A stretch of DNA of 47,630 bases from the NCBI GenBank assembly GCA_934693165.1, contig CAKUUX010000013.1, positions 1 through 47,630 of the forward strand, read 5' to 3'. Made by a program: the position numbers and the translations under genes. The stretch is from an uncultured Candidatus Melainabacteria bacterium (GTDB lineage Bacteria > Cyanobacteriota > Vampirovibrionia > Gastranaerophilales > Gastranaerophilaceae). Positions within the stretch are counted from its first letter, which is position 1. The number at the start of each line of letters is the position of its first letter. Under the pieces are notes generated by a model. It made no database searches. It saw nothing but the letters and a program-made list of their open reading frames with translations, and was not told the origin of the DNA. This document shows, piece after piece, positions 15,429 through 23,128 of the stretch.

Positions 15429-18242
15429 ATGGCAGAAGATAGCAAAAAAACTGAGTATAAAGATACTTTGAATTTGCCTCAAACAACATTGCAGATGAGA
15501 GCAAACGCAACAAAAAGAGAGCCTGAAATCCAAGAATTTTGGGCAGAAAATAATATTTACGAAGAAATGATTTCTCAACGTGATAAAACAAATAGTTTTA
15601 TTTTACATGATGGGCCTCCATATTTGAGTTCTGAAAAAATTCACGTTGGTACAGCTTTAAACAAAATTTTAAAAGATATTTTAATCAAATATAAATCTCA
15701 AAAAGGTTATTATGCACCTTATGTTCCAGGATATGACGGACACGGGTTGCCTATTGAAAACAAAGTTGTAAAAAACATTGAAGGTGGTCGTAACGCTGTT
15801 ACTCCTGCTGAATTAAGAGCTAAATGTCGTGAATACGCACACAACAGCTTAAAAGGTCAAGAATCAGAATTTAAAAGATTGGGTGTTTTAGGTAACTGGG
15901 AACATCCATATTTGACAATTGATGGCAAATACGAAGCTGAACAAGTTAGAGTATTTGGCGAAATGTATAAAAAAGGTTATATCGAAAAAGGTTTAAAACC
16001 AGTTTATTGGTGTGCATCTTGTGAAACTGCTTTAGCAGAAGCAGAAGTTGAATATGCAGACCATACATCAACTTCAATCTATGTAAGATTTAAATTTGAT
16101 GATGAAAGCGTAAATACTTTAAAATCAAAATTTGATTTCTTAAATACAGACAAAGATATGTACGCTGTAATTTGGACAACAACTCCTTGGACAATTCCTT
16201 CAAACTTAGCAATCAGTGTACATCCTAGATTTGAATATACATTCTTTGAATATAAGAACGATATTTACTATGCAGCAACAGAATTAATGGGAAGTTTCTT
16301 AAAAGATGTTGACTGGAACGAATCTGATATCAAAGTTTTAGGCACATGCAAAGGTCAAGACTTAGAAAACTTAACTCCTGTTCACCCATTGTATGACAGA
16401 AAATCACCAATTCTTTGTGGTGAACACGTTACATTAGACGCTGGTACTGGTTCTGTTCACACAGCTCCTGGTCATGGTTTAGAAGACTATGAGGTTTGTT
16501 GCAAATACAAAATCGGTGTTTATTCACCACTTGATTCAAAAGGTGTTTGGACAGAAGAAGCAGGTGATTTAGCAGGTATTCCTTACTACAAAGGAAATTC
16601 AATTGTTATTGATAAATTAAAAGATTGTGGCGCATTGCTTGCTGCAGCAGATATTCAACACAGTTATCCACATTGTTGGAGATGTAAAAAACCTGTTATT
16701 TACAGAGCAACTCCTCAATGGTTCGTAAAAGTTGATAAATTTAGAGATAAAGCTTTAGAAGAAATTAAAAAGGTTAAATTTATTCCAGCCTCAGGTGAAG
16801 CAAGAATTTCAAACATGGTAGAAGGTCGTACTGACTGGTGTATCTCAAGACAAAGAGCTTGGGGTGTTCCAATTCCTGTATTCTACTGCGAAGATTGTGG
16901 AGAAGTTATCGTTACTGATGAAACAATTGAACATGTAGCAAAAATGTTTGAAAAAGAATCTTCTGATGCTTGGGTTAAATATTCTGAAAAAGAACTTATG
17001 CCAGAAGGATTTGTTTGCCCTAAATGTGGCAAAACTCATTTCCGTAAAGAAAAAGATATCATGGACGTTTGGTTTGATTCAGGTGTGTCTTGGAAAGCTG
17101 TTGTTGAAGCAAGAGCTGATGAATTAAATCACACTCCTGTTGATATGTATTTAGAAGGTTCTGACCAACACAGAGGTTGGTTCCAATCTTCATTACTAAC
17201 ATCTGTTGCTACTCAAGGTAAAGCACCGTACAAACAAGTTTTAACTCACGGTTTCGTATTTGGTGAAGACGGTAGAAAGATGTCAAAATCTTTGGGTAAC
17301 TACATTAGACCAGACGATATTATTAAAAACTATGGTGCTGATATCTTAAGACTTTGGGCAGCATCAGTTGATTATAGAAACGATATTAAAATTGGTGATA
17401 ACATTGTTAAACAACTTTCTGAAATATTCAGAAAAACAAGAAACACTGCAAGATTTTTACTAGGCAACTTGTTTGACTTTGACCCTGCAAAAGACTATGT
17501 TCCTTATAACGAATTAAAGAGCATTGATAAATTTGCATTATCAAAATTAAATAAATTAGTTGTTGAAGTTACAGAAGCATTCGAAAGCTATGAATTCTAT
17601 AAATACTTCCAATGCCTACAAAACTTTGCAGCAGTTGATTTATCATCATTCTACCTTGATATCGTAAAAGATAGACTTTATACATCAGGTAAAAAATCAT
17701 TATCAAGAAGAGCTTGCCAAACAGTATTGTACGAAACAATGCACGCATTAGTAAGAGTTCTAACTCCAGTAATGCCTCACCAAGCAGAAGATATTTGGCA
17801 AAATATTCCTGAATGTCAACGTCAAGGCTTAAAATCAATTCTTTTATCTGACTGGGTTAAAGAAAATGATGAATGGAACAATGAACAACTTGAAGAAGAT
17901 TTTGCAAAAATCTTAAAATCAAGAGAAATTGTAACAAAAGCAATTGAACCTCTAAGAGCTGATAAAAAAGTTGGTAGCTCTCTTGAAGTTGCAGTTTACA
18001 TCAAATCTCCAGATGCTGAATTATTGAAAGCTAACGAAGATGAACTTTCAAATATTTACATTACATCTCAAGCACACGTTACAGAGGAAAAACCATCTGA
18101 TGTATTGAATGAATACACAGAAAATGATACAACAGTTTGGGTTGTAAAAGCGCAAGGTGAGAAATGTGCAAGATGTTGGAAATACGCTGATTTAAACGAA
18201 AACGGCATTTGCAAACATTGCCAAGATGCTATTAATGAATAG
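15429..18242 (+). CDS. ileS: Isoleucyl-tRNA synthetase
   Basis: Charges tRNA-Ile. The class I HIGH motif is HVGT near residue 72 and the second motif KMSKS at about 617-621. The editing domain lies between (TWTTTPWTIPSNLAI, GTGSVHTAPGHG). The C-terminal zinc site CARCW...CKHC near 912-931 marks the bacterial IleS1 type. 937 aa is typical. AGAGGAAAG precedes ATG. The ~100-nt repeat starts immediately after the TAG stop. Confidence 0.98.
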   Translation: MAEDSKKTEYKDTLNLPQTTLQMRANATKREPEIQEFWAENNIYEEMISQRDKTNSFILHDGPPYLSSEKIHVGTALNKILKDILIKYKSQKGYYAPYVPGYDGHGLPIENKVVKNIEGGRNAVTPAELRAKCREYAHNSLKGQESEFKRLGVLGNWEHPYLTIDGKYEAEQVRVFGEMYKKGYIEKGLKPVYWCASCETALAEAEVEYADHTSTSIYVRFKFDDESVNTLKSKFDFLNTDKDMYAVIWTTTPWTIPSNLAISVHPRFEYTFFEYKNDIYYAATELMGSFLKDVDWNESDIKVLGTCKGQDLENLTPVHPLYDRKSPILCGEHVTLDAGTGSVHTAPGHGLEDYEVCCKYKIGVYSPLDSKGVWTEEAGDLAGIPYYKGNSIVIDKLKDCGALLAAADIQHSYPHCWRCKKPVIYRATPQWFVKVDKFRDKALEEIKKVKFIPASGEARISNMVEGRTDWCISRQRAWGVPIPVFYCEDCGEVIVTDETIEHVAKMFEKESSDAWVKYSEKELMPEGFVCPKCGKTHFRKEKDIMDVWFDSGVSWKAVVEARADELNHTPVDMYLEGSDQHRGWFQSSLLTSVATQGKAPYKQVLTHGFVFGEDGRKMSKSLGNYIRPDDIIKNYGADILRLWAASVDYRNDIKIGDNIVKQLSEIFRKTRNTARFLLGNLFDFDPAKDYVPYNELKSIDKFALSKLNKLVVEVTEAFESYEFYKYFQCLQNFAAVDLSSFYLDIVKDRLYTSGKKSLSRRACQTVLYETMHALVRVLTPVMPHQAEDIWQNIPECQRQGLKSILLSDWVKENDEWNNEQLEEDFAKILKSREIVTKAIEPLRADKKVGSSLEVAVYIKSPDAELLKANEDELSNIYITSQAHVTEEKPSDVLNEYTENDTTVWVVKAQGEKCARCWKYADLNENGICKHCQDAINE

Positions 18243-18347
18243 AGCTTTAGCCGGTGTGAAGTCTGAAAAGGCTTGCAGAAGTGCAAGGCTTTGGAAGACG
18301 AAACATTACGACAGCGACGTTTCAAATCTGTGATTTGACAGGAGCAA
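18243..18347 (+). repeat. ~100-nt structured repeat, copy 2 (after ileS)
   Basis: Matches the element after the 51-aa gene at 9493-9589: AGCCGGTGT, hairpin CTTGCA-GAAG-TGCAAG (18272-18287), block ACATTACGACAGCGACG, hairpin CAAATC-TGT-GATTTG (18323-18337), then ACAGGAGCAA. The first hairpin differs in both arms from copy 1 yet still pairs perfectly. Confidence 0.75.
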
Positions 18348-18370
18348 CATACATAAAATTTAATAACAAA

Positions 18371-18400
18371 GAGGGGCGAAGCCTTCAGGCTTCGCCCTCT
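18371..18400. terminator. Terminator hairpin, GGGGCGAAGCC family
   Basis: GAGGGGCGAAGCC against GGCTTCGCCCTC with one bulged G and a TTCA loop. It lies between ileS and the convergent regulator gene and, read leftward, directly follows the regulator stop with the family prefix AAACAGAGGG. Confidence 0.75.
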
Positions 18401-18402
18401 GT

Positions 18403-18621
18403 TTAATAATCAAAAATATCTTTTTCAGTTACTTGTAGTGCATCTGATAATTTAAATAACAATTTAATACTGATTCTTCTTTTTGCAGTTTCTATTTTTG
18501 CTAAATGTTCTCTTGAAATATCAAGTATTTCGGCAAGTTCGTTTTGAGATAAGTTTTTAATTTTTCTCAATTTACGAATATTTGCACCTAATTTTTCAAG
18601 TTTTGTAACCTCATTTGTCAT
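18403..18621 (-). CDS. Cro/C1-type helix-turn-helix regulator
   Basis: A 72-aa single-domain DNA-binding protein. Residues 9-67 form the HTH_3 fold: LGANIRKLRKIKNLSQNELAEILDISREHLAKIETAKRRIS, followed by LFKLSDALQVTEKDIFDY. No second domain is present. It is divergent from a 51-aa gene across a 65-bp gap with a 16-bp perfect palindrome, the natural candidate operator. It could be a solitary repressor or an antitoxin-like factor; no toxin is recognisable beside it. Confidence 0.88.
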   Translation of the reverse strand: MTNEVTKLEKLGANIRKLRKIKNLSQNELAEILDISREHLAKIETAKRRISIKLLFKLSDALQVTEKDIFDY

Positions 18622-18635
18622 ATTTTAATTTTCAT

Positions 18636-18651
18636 ATATAATTAATTATAT
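18636..18651. promoter_or_regulatory. 16-bp palindrome between divergent genes (candidate operator)
   Basis: ATATAATTAATTATAT is its own reverse complement and contains TATAAT-like sequence on both strands. It lies 15 bp before the Cro/C1 gene start and 36 bp before the 51-aa gene. Confidence 0.45.
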
Positions 18652-18686
18652 GTATGTAGCCTAAAACGTCACAAAAAGGAGTAAGT

Positions 18687-18842
18687 ATGCAAATTGAGGA
18701 TTATAAAATTGATATTGAAATGTACTTAAAACAAATTATATCTCTATGCGATTTAATGATAGAAACAGATAATACTGCTAAAACTAATATTTTGACAATA
18801 AGAGACTTGTCTGAATTAGCAATAAATAAAGGTAATGAATAG
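18687..18842 (+). CDS. 51-aa protein of unknown function, divergent from the regulator
   Basis: A short acidic gene (MQIEDYKIDIEMYLKQIISL..., ending NKGNE) with a textbook AAAGGAG 6 nt before ATG and a family terminator 30 bp after its stop. It is predicted helical, resembling the small acidic partners sometimes coded beside HTH regulators, but I do not recognise it. It is unrelated to the two 51-aa paralogues near 9 kb. Confidence 0.65.
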   Translation: MQIEDYKIDIEMYLKQIISLCDLMIETDNTAKTNILTIRDLSELAINKGNE

Positions 18843-18867
18843 ATTATAACAACTTATTTTATACAAA

Positions 18868-18900
18868 CAGAGGGGCGAAGCTAAAAGCTTCGCCATCTCT
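18868..18900 (+). terminator. Terminator hairpin, GGGGCGAAGC family
   Basis: CAGAGGGGCGAAGCT with AGCTTCGCCATCTCT (one mismatch) and a T-run. The 32-bp block starting at 18863 recurs identically at 19340, on the other side of the GIY-YIG gene. Confidence 0.8.
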
Positions 18901-18909
18901 TTTTCAACC

Positions 18910-18937
18910 GTCATCCTGAACTTGTTTCAGGATCTTA
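18910..18937. repeat. 28-bp inverted repeat, left copy
   Basis: Starts GTCATCCTGAACTTG and ends CAGGATCTTA. It is identical to the reverse complement of 19274-19301, so the two enclose the GIY-YIG gene. Each copy is also internally palindromic (CCTGAA...TTCAGG). Confidence 0.9.
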
Positions 18938-18956
18938 CAAGTTTTGAGTAGATAAA

Positions 18957-19247
18957 TTAAACTATACTTTCAAATAAATCTTTCATTTCTGGATTAAATT
19001 CTTTTATTAAATTTACCTTCCATTGTCTATGCCAGCGTTTTAATTGTTTTTCTCTGTTTAATGCTATTTCTACATCTTCTGTTTGTTCATAATATACTAA
19101 TTTATCTACGTTATATTTTTTTGTAAAACCTTTTACTATTTTATTCTTATGTTCCCATATTCGTTTTTGAAGATTACTTGTTACTCCAATATAAAATGTT
19201 GTTTCTTCAAAATTAGTTAAAATATATACAAAATAAGATTTTTTCAT
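18957..19247 (-). CDS. Small GIY-YIG endonuclease
   Basis: A 96-aa single-domain nuclease of the UvrC/YhbQ-like class. The GIY-YIG motif appears as VYIL (residues 7-10) and FYIGVTSNLQKRIWEHK (about 18-34), with the catalytic Arg in QKRIWEH; YYEQ and a C-terminal Asn complete the domain. There is no DNA-binding extension, unlike homing nucleases. The gene is boxed by perfect 28-bp inverted repeats and, outside these, by 32-bp direct repeats, suggesting a mobile or palindrome-linked unit. The actual target is unknown. Confidence 0.92.
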   Translation of the reverse strand: MKKSYFVYILTNFEETTFYIGVTSNLQKRIWEHKNKIVKGFTKKYNVDKLVYYEQTEDVEIALNREKQLKRWHRQWKVNLIKEFNPEMKDLFESIV

Positions 19248-19273
19248 AGATTAATTATAACATACTACGTTGA

Positions 19274-19301
19274 TAAGATCCTGAAACAAGTTCAGGATGA
19301 C
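19274..19301. repeat. 28-bp inverted repeat, right copy
   Basis: Begins TAAGATCCTGAAACAAG and ends TTCAGGATGAC; an exact reverse complement of the left copy. It lies 26 bp before the GIY-YIG start codon, so a transcript from further upstream would contain it. Confidence 0.9.
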
Positions 19302-19341
19302 ATGAAATGCATGGCAAGATTTGAATAATTTTTTTTTGCAC

Positions 19342-19380
19342 AAACAGAGGGGCGAAGCTAAAAGCTTCGCCCCTCTGTTT
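19342..19380 (-). terminator. Perfect 18-bp hairpin, best copy of the GGGGCGAAGC family
   Basis: AAACAGAGGGGCGAAGCT (19342-19359) and its exact complement (19363-19380) with a 3-nt loop. It lies just past the stop of the 236-aa gene and on the right side of the GIY-YIG cassette. Confidence 0.85.
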
Positions 19381-19398
19381 GTTATTATTAATATTTTT

Positions 19399-20109
19399 TT
19401 ACGAATTCATTGGATTTAATGGACTAATTGGGCTCATTGGATTCATTGGATTCCAAAAATCATCGTTATTACTTGTTGTAGTAGAACCATTTGAACTAGA
19501 AGATGATGAAGAAATTCCTGGAGTTGTGTAATAAGGTCCAGCTTCTACTTTAGACTCACTAACTTTCTTACTTTCAGCTTTATATATAGCTATATGTGAA
19601 CCATCATGGTTTGTAAGTTTATATGTTGAATTTTTTCCTCTTTCAAGTCCTGTTCTATATTCTTTGTATTGTTGAGGCATTTTCATTTCTGGTTTTTCAA
19701 ACTCAACAACTGCCTTTAAAATATTTTGTTGTTCTGCTTTTGGATTTTTTGTTGTTTTTGCAAATTGATAAGCCTCGCTCATACCTTTGATAGTCAAATT
19801 AGTTTGAGCAAAAATTTTTACTGTATCAACGTCAAGTTCACCTTTTTTCAAATATTTTTTAATTTCTTTTTGATCTTCTTTATCATAACGTTGAAAACCC
19901 TGGTCATTTTTTATAGATTTAACTTCATCCATATCTTTTGATGTTTTTGAACCAAAAATACTTGGTAGCCAATTAAACTCCATCTTTTGATTTTGTGGAG
20001 TTTGAACATCAATTTGTTTCATTGGTTTTTCTATCGGACGAGTTACAACCTTTTTATTTTGTACTGTTTGTCTTACTGTAAAACTAGGGGTAACTGCTTG
20101 TATGCGCAT
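19399..20109 (-). CDS. Lineage-specific protein with Ser-rich and proline-repeat tail
   Basis: I do not recognise this 236-aa protein. It opens MRIQAVTPSFTV, similar to the starts of two other small proteins here. Residues about 70-150 are helical and charged (DKEDQKEIKKYLKKGELDVDTVKIFAQ...). A Ser/Thr-rich linker (SSSSSSNGSTTTS) leads to NPMNPMSPISPLNPMN, a tail of x-P dipeptides. There is no signal peptide or membrane segment. AAAGGAAAT precedes ATG and an HLR1-like repeat lies 65-83 nt upstream. Confidence 0.75.
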   Translation of the reverse strand: MRIQAVTPSFTVRQTVQNKKVVTRPIEKPMKQIDVQTPQNQKMEFNWLPSIFGSKTSKDMDEVKSIKNDQGFQRYDKEDQKEIKKYLKKGELDVDTVKIFAQTNLTIKGMSEAYQFAKTTKNPKAEQQNILKAVVEFEKPEMKMPQQYKEYRTGLERGKNSTYKLTNHDGSHIAIYKAESKKVSESKVEAGPYYTTPGISSSSSSSNGSTTTSNNDDFWNPMNPMSPISPLNPMNS

Positions 20110-20173
20110 AATTATTTCCTTTTTCTTCTATACAAATGGTATAATGTGCCTAAAAAAATATTTTGCTACTCAT

Positions 20174-20192
20174 GTTACATAATCTTTACAAA
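20174..20192 (+). promoter_or_regulatory. HLR1-like direct repeat upstream of the 236-aa gene
   Basis: GTTACATA, ATC, TTTACAAA: two (G/T)TTACA units with an 11-bp period, on the strand opposite the gene, as at the other sites. Confidence 0.45.
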
Positions 20193-20200
20193 AATGTTTT

Positions 20201-20228
20201 GGATTGCTTCACATTCGTTTGCAATGAC
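20201..20228. repeat. GGATTGC...GCAATGAC palindromic element
   Basis: GGATTGC followed by 13 nt and GCAATGAC. The pattern resembles short palindromes scattered in many bacterial genomes between genes. One copy is visible in this window. Confidence 0.45.
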
Positions 20229-20237
20229 AATATTTAA

Positions 20238-20262
20238 AAGGCGAAGCCTAAAGGCTTCGCTC
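20238..20262 (-). terminator. Hairpin of the GGCGAAGCC family after rpe
   Basis: AGGCGAAGCC and GGCTTCGCT around TAAA, 18 bp past the rpe stop, with A-residues beyond it giving T on the minus strand. Confidence 0.7.
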
Positions 20263-20279
20263 ACTAGTCCGAATTTTCG

Positions 20280-20921
20280 CTATCTCAAGCTTTCGATTGC
20301 TGATTTGATATCGTCACTGCCGTAGATATAGCTACCTGCAACAAGTGAATTTGCACCTAAACCTTTACAGATTTTTGCTGTTTGTTCATTGATACCACCG
20401 TCAACTTGTACAATTAAGCTTTCTGGAGCTTTTGCTCTAATATATGGAATTTTTTGTGCGCAATATCCCATAAATTCTTGTCCTCCAAAACCAGGTTCAA
20501 CAGTCATTACAAGTACCATATCTATTTTATCCAAATATGGAATTAAAACATCTTGGTTTGTTTTAGGTTTAATAGAAATGCCAACCTTACAACCAAAAGA
20601 ACGAATTAGTTCAATAACTTCATCAGTTTTATCTTGAGTTGCTTCGTAGTGAAAAGTAATAATATTTGCACCTGCTTTTGCAAATGGTTCAATATATTTT
20701 TCTGGATTTTCAATCATTAAATGCACGTCAAGAGGAACTCTCGCAACTTTGCCTAAAGATTTAACTACAGGAACACCGATAGAAATGTTTGGAACAAAGT
20801 GTCCGTCCATAACATCTACGTGAATCCAATCTGCGCCACCATCTTCAACAGCTCTAACGTCACGTCCTAATTCTGTAAAATCAGCTGATAATATTGATGG
20901 TGAAATTATTACATTATTCAT
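20280..20921 (-). CDS. rpe: Ribulose-phosphate 3-epimerase
   Basis: Interconverts ribulose 5-phosphate and xylulose 5-phosphate in the pentose phosphate pathway. The TIM-barrel signatures are ISPSILSADF (6-15), HVDVMDGHFVPN (34-45, metal and catalytic Asp), HLMIENPEKYI, VMTVEPGFGGQ and VDGGI (second catalytic Asp). 213 aa is normal. It overlaps rnc by 8 bp as the last gene of pyrH-frr-cdsA-rnc-rpe. Confidence 0.97.
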   Translation of the reverse strand: MNNVIISPSILSADFTELGRDVRAVEDGGADWIHVDVMDGHFVPNISIGVPVVKSLGKVARVPLDVHLMIENPEKYIEPFAKAGANIITFHYEATQDKTDEVIELIRSFGCKVGISIKPKTNQDVLIPYLDKIDMVLVMTVEPGFGGQEFMGYCAQKIPYIRAKAPESLIVQVDGGINEQTAKICKGLGANSLVAGSYIYGSDDIKSAIESLR

Positions 20922-21609
20922 TGATAACTCCTAACTTTTTACATGCTTCGTAAGCACATTTTTGTTCTGCCTCTTTTTTTGATTTTCCTATTTCACAAGC
21001 TAAAACTTTGTTTTGATAAATTACTTCTATCTCAAAACTTGGGTCGTGTTGTGGTCCAAATTCTCTTACCAAATGATATATTGGAAGTTCTTTTGTTTTA
21101 CCTTGTGTATATTCTTGCAAAATTTCTTTTGCATTATATTTTGCAAAATTATTTTTAACATCTAATATTCTAGGTTCAAAAATTCTACCTAAAAAATCCA
21201 CGATTTCTGTCTTTTTACCTGTTAAAAAATATGCGCCAATAATTGCCTCAACAGCACAAGCATTAATTGATGCTCTTGTGCGTTCGCCTGATTTTTCGGC
21301 ATTTTTACCAAGTATTAAATATTTTTCTAATCCCAATTCTTTTGCAACAACTGACAAAGTTGCATCAGACACAATTATTGAACGAATTTTAGTTAATTCA
21401 CCTTCGTTTGAAGTTGGGAATTTGTCTATAAGAATTTCTGAAACAGCAAGTTTCAAAACGGCATCACCAAAAAATTCTAATCTCTCATAATTCAACAAAG
21501 AACTTAAAGCGTTTTCTTTTGTGTATGAAGAATGCGTAAGCGCTTTTTTAAATAATTCTTCGTCAGTGATTTCAATACCAAAAACTTTTTCTAAATCTTT
21601 AATATTCAC
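20914..21609 (-). CDS. rnc: Ribonuclease III
   Basis: Cuts double-stranded RNA, including rRNA precursors. The nuclease signature ERLEFFGDAVL is at residues 42-52, acidic metal ligands recur in CAVEAIIGAYFL (near 117), and a dsRNA-binding domain fills about 160-231, ending KKEAEQKCAYEACKKLG. The start is GTG, sharing its first base with the TAG stop of cdsA, so translation is coupled. Confidence 0.97.
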   Translation of the reverse strand: MNIKDLEKVFGIEITDEELFKKALTHSSYTKENALSSLLNYERLEFFGDAVLKLAVSEILIDKFPTSNEGELTKIRSIIVSDATLSVVAKELGLEKYLILGKNAEKSGERTRASINACAVEAIIGAYFLTGKKTEIVDFLGRIFEPRILDVKNNFAKYNAKEILQEYTQGKTKELPIYHLVREFGPQHDPSFEIEVIYQNKVLACEIGKSKKEAEQKCAYEACKKLGVINE

Positions 21610-22517
21610 TAAAATAGTCCTTTGATGAAGTTACTAATATTAATTAATAAATCATTTGATTGAACAAAATACGCACAATAATAATAAAGAACAGGAATAG
21701 TCAAAATATAACTATCAGAACGGTCTAAAAATCCACCATGACCTGGAAGTAAGTCACCTGAATCTTTTACACCTGCATCTCTTTTTATTAATGATTCACA
21801 TAAATCGCCAATTTGAGCAAATGTTGTAACTATAATACTCATTATTATTGCATGATAAAAAGGTAATTTTATAAAGTATGCAATAATCAAACCTAAAATG
21901 ATAGCACCAACTGCGCCACCAACAGAGCCTTCAATAGTTTTGTTAGGACTGATTACTGGCGCAAGTTTGTGCTTTCCAAAGTTTTTACCAACAACATAAC
22001 ATCCAACATCTGTCATAACTACGCATAACAATAAGAATATTACATAACCTAATCCTGCGTTAAAGATGTCTGTTTTTAATATCATTTCTAAAGAAGTGCT
22101 ATTTTGCGCCCCTAAATCACGTAAAAATAGTAGATACAATGGGCACCAACCACAATATACAAATCCTAAAACAGTAGTAGCAACATTTGCAATATAAGGT
22201 TGTCTACCTTTAAACAATACCCACATAAATGCAATTATTAACCCTGCCGTTAAAGCAACAGGCATTAATCTTGAACAATTAAAGTATGCAAGAACTGCAA
22301 ATATAGTGTTTACAACAAGTATTACTTTTATACTCGGATAAAATCCTTTGTGTCGAAGGATTTTAACGTATTCAATAGAACCGATAAAAACAACAACTGC
22401 AATTAATAACAAAAGTGGAAGACCACCAAGTATCAATAAAAACAGAGCTGTAAATCCAAAAATAAGACCTGTTATTAATCTTTGTACTGCTGATTTTTTA
22501 GGAGTTGTGTTTTCCAT
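21609..22517 (-). CDS. cdsA: Phosphatidate cytidylyltransferase
   Basis: Makes CDP-diacylglycerol from phosphatidic acid and CTP at the membrane. It is a polytopic protein of 302 aa with about eight hydrophobic segments. The C-terminal signature SPNKTIEGSVGGAVGA, then GDLCESLIKRDAGVKDSGDLLPGHGGFLDRSDS, is complete. The start overlaps the frr stop as TAATG. Confidence 0.97.
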   Translation of the reverse strand: MENTTPKKSAVQRLITGLIFGFTALFLLILGGLPLLLLIAVVVFIGSIEYVKILRHKGFYPSIKVILVVNTIFAVLAYFNCSRLMPVALTAGLIIAFMWVLFKGRQPYIANVATTVLGFVYCGWCPLYLLFLRDLGAQNSTSLEMILKTDIFNAGLGYVIFLLLCVVMTDVGCYVVGKNFGKHKLAPVISPNKTIEGSVGGAVGAIILGLIIAYFIKLPFYHAIIMSIIVTTFAQIGDLCESLIKRDAGVKDSGDLLPGHGGFLDRSDSYILTIPVLYYYCAYFVQSNDLLINISNFIKGLF

Positions 22518-23077
22518 TATACAGTTAAAACCTCTTTTTCTTTTTCACTTACCATTGATTCAATTTTACTTGTATATTTATCAGTTAGTTTTTGAATTTT
22601 GTCTTGATTATCTTTAACTACGTCTTCTGGTAAGTTTTCAGATTTTTCAAGTTTTTTCAATGCATCTGTCATATCACGACGTACGTTTCTGATAGCAACT
22701 TTTGATTCTTCACCGAATTTTTTAACTTCTTTAGCAGTTTCTTTTCTTCTTTCTTCTGTCAAAGGTGGGAAAATCATACGGATTACAATACCGTCATTGT
22801 TTGGCATAACACCTAATTCGGCTTTTGTTAAAGCTTTTTCAACTTCTTTAAGAATTGATTTGTCGAATGGAGCGATAACTAAAGTTGTACCATCTTGAAC
22901 TGTTACTTGAGCCATTTGACGTAATGGAGTTGGAGCTCCGTAATAATCAACATGTACTCTATCTAAAATGTTTGGATTAGCTCTACCTGTTCTAACTGTT
23001 TTAAATTCACGGTTAAGTTGTTCGATAGCTTTTTCCATTTTTTCTTCGCCGTTTACGAATAATTCATCTAATGACAT
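22517..23077 (-). CDS. frr: Ribosome recycling factor
   Basis: Splits post-termination ribosomes with EF-G. A 186-aa three-helix bundle protein with FKTVRTGRANPNILDRV at residues 25-41, YYGAPTPLRQMAQV after it, and the long helices RRKETAKEVKKFGEESKVAIRNVRRD. It lies 51 bp after pyrH, the classical pyrH-frr pair. Confidence 0.98.
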   Translation of the reverse strand: MSLDELFVNGEEKMEKAIEQLNREFKTVRTGRANPNILDRVHVDYYGAPTPLRQMAQVTVQDGTTLVIAPFDKSILKEVEKALTKAELGVMPNNDGIVIRMIFPPLTEERRKETAKEVKKFGEESKVAIRNVRRDMTDALKKLEKSENLPEDVVKDNQDKIQKLTDKYTSKIESMVSEKEKEVLTV

Positions 23078-23128
23078 ATTTACCTCTTTCTTAAATAATA
23101 ACTTTCTTTTTAAATTTGAACTTTTATA

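Noticed and set aside
18403..18842. Toxin-antitoxin pair (Cro/C1 protein plus divergent 51-aa protein)
   Set aside because: TA genes are normally co-directional, and the 51-aa protein shows no toxin motif; divergent regulator and target is simpler.
18863..19371. CRISPR array or integron
   Set aside because: Only two copies of each repeat, no regular spacing, no cas or integrase gene.
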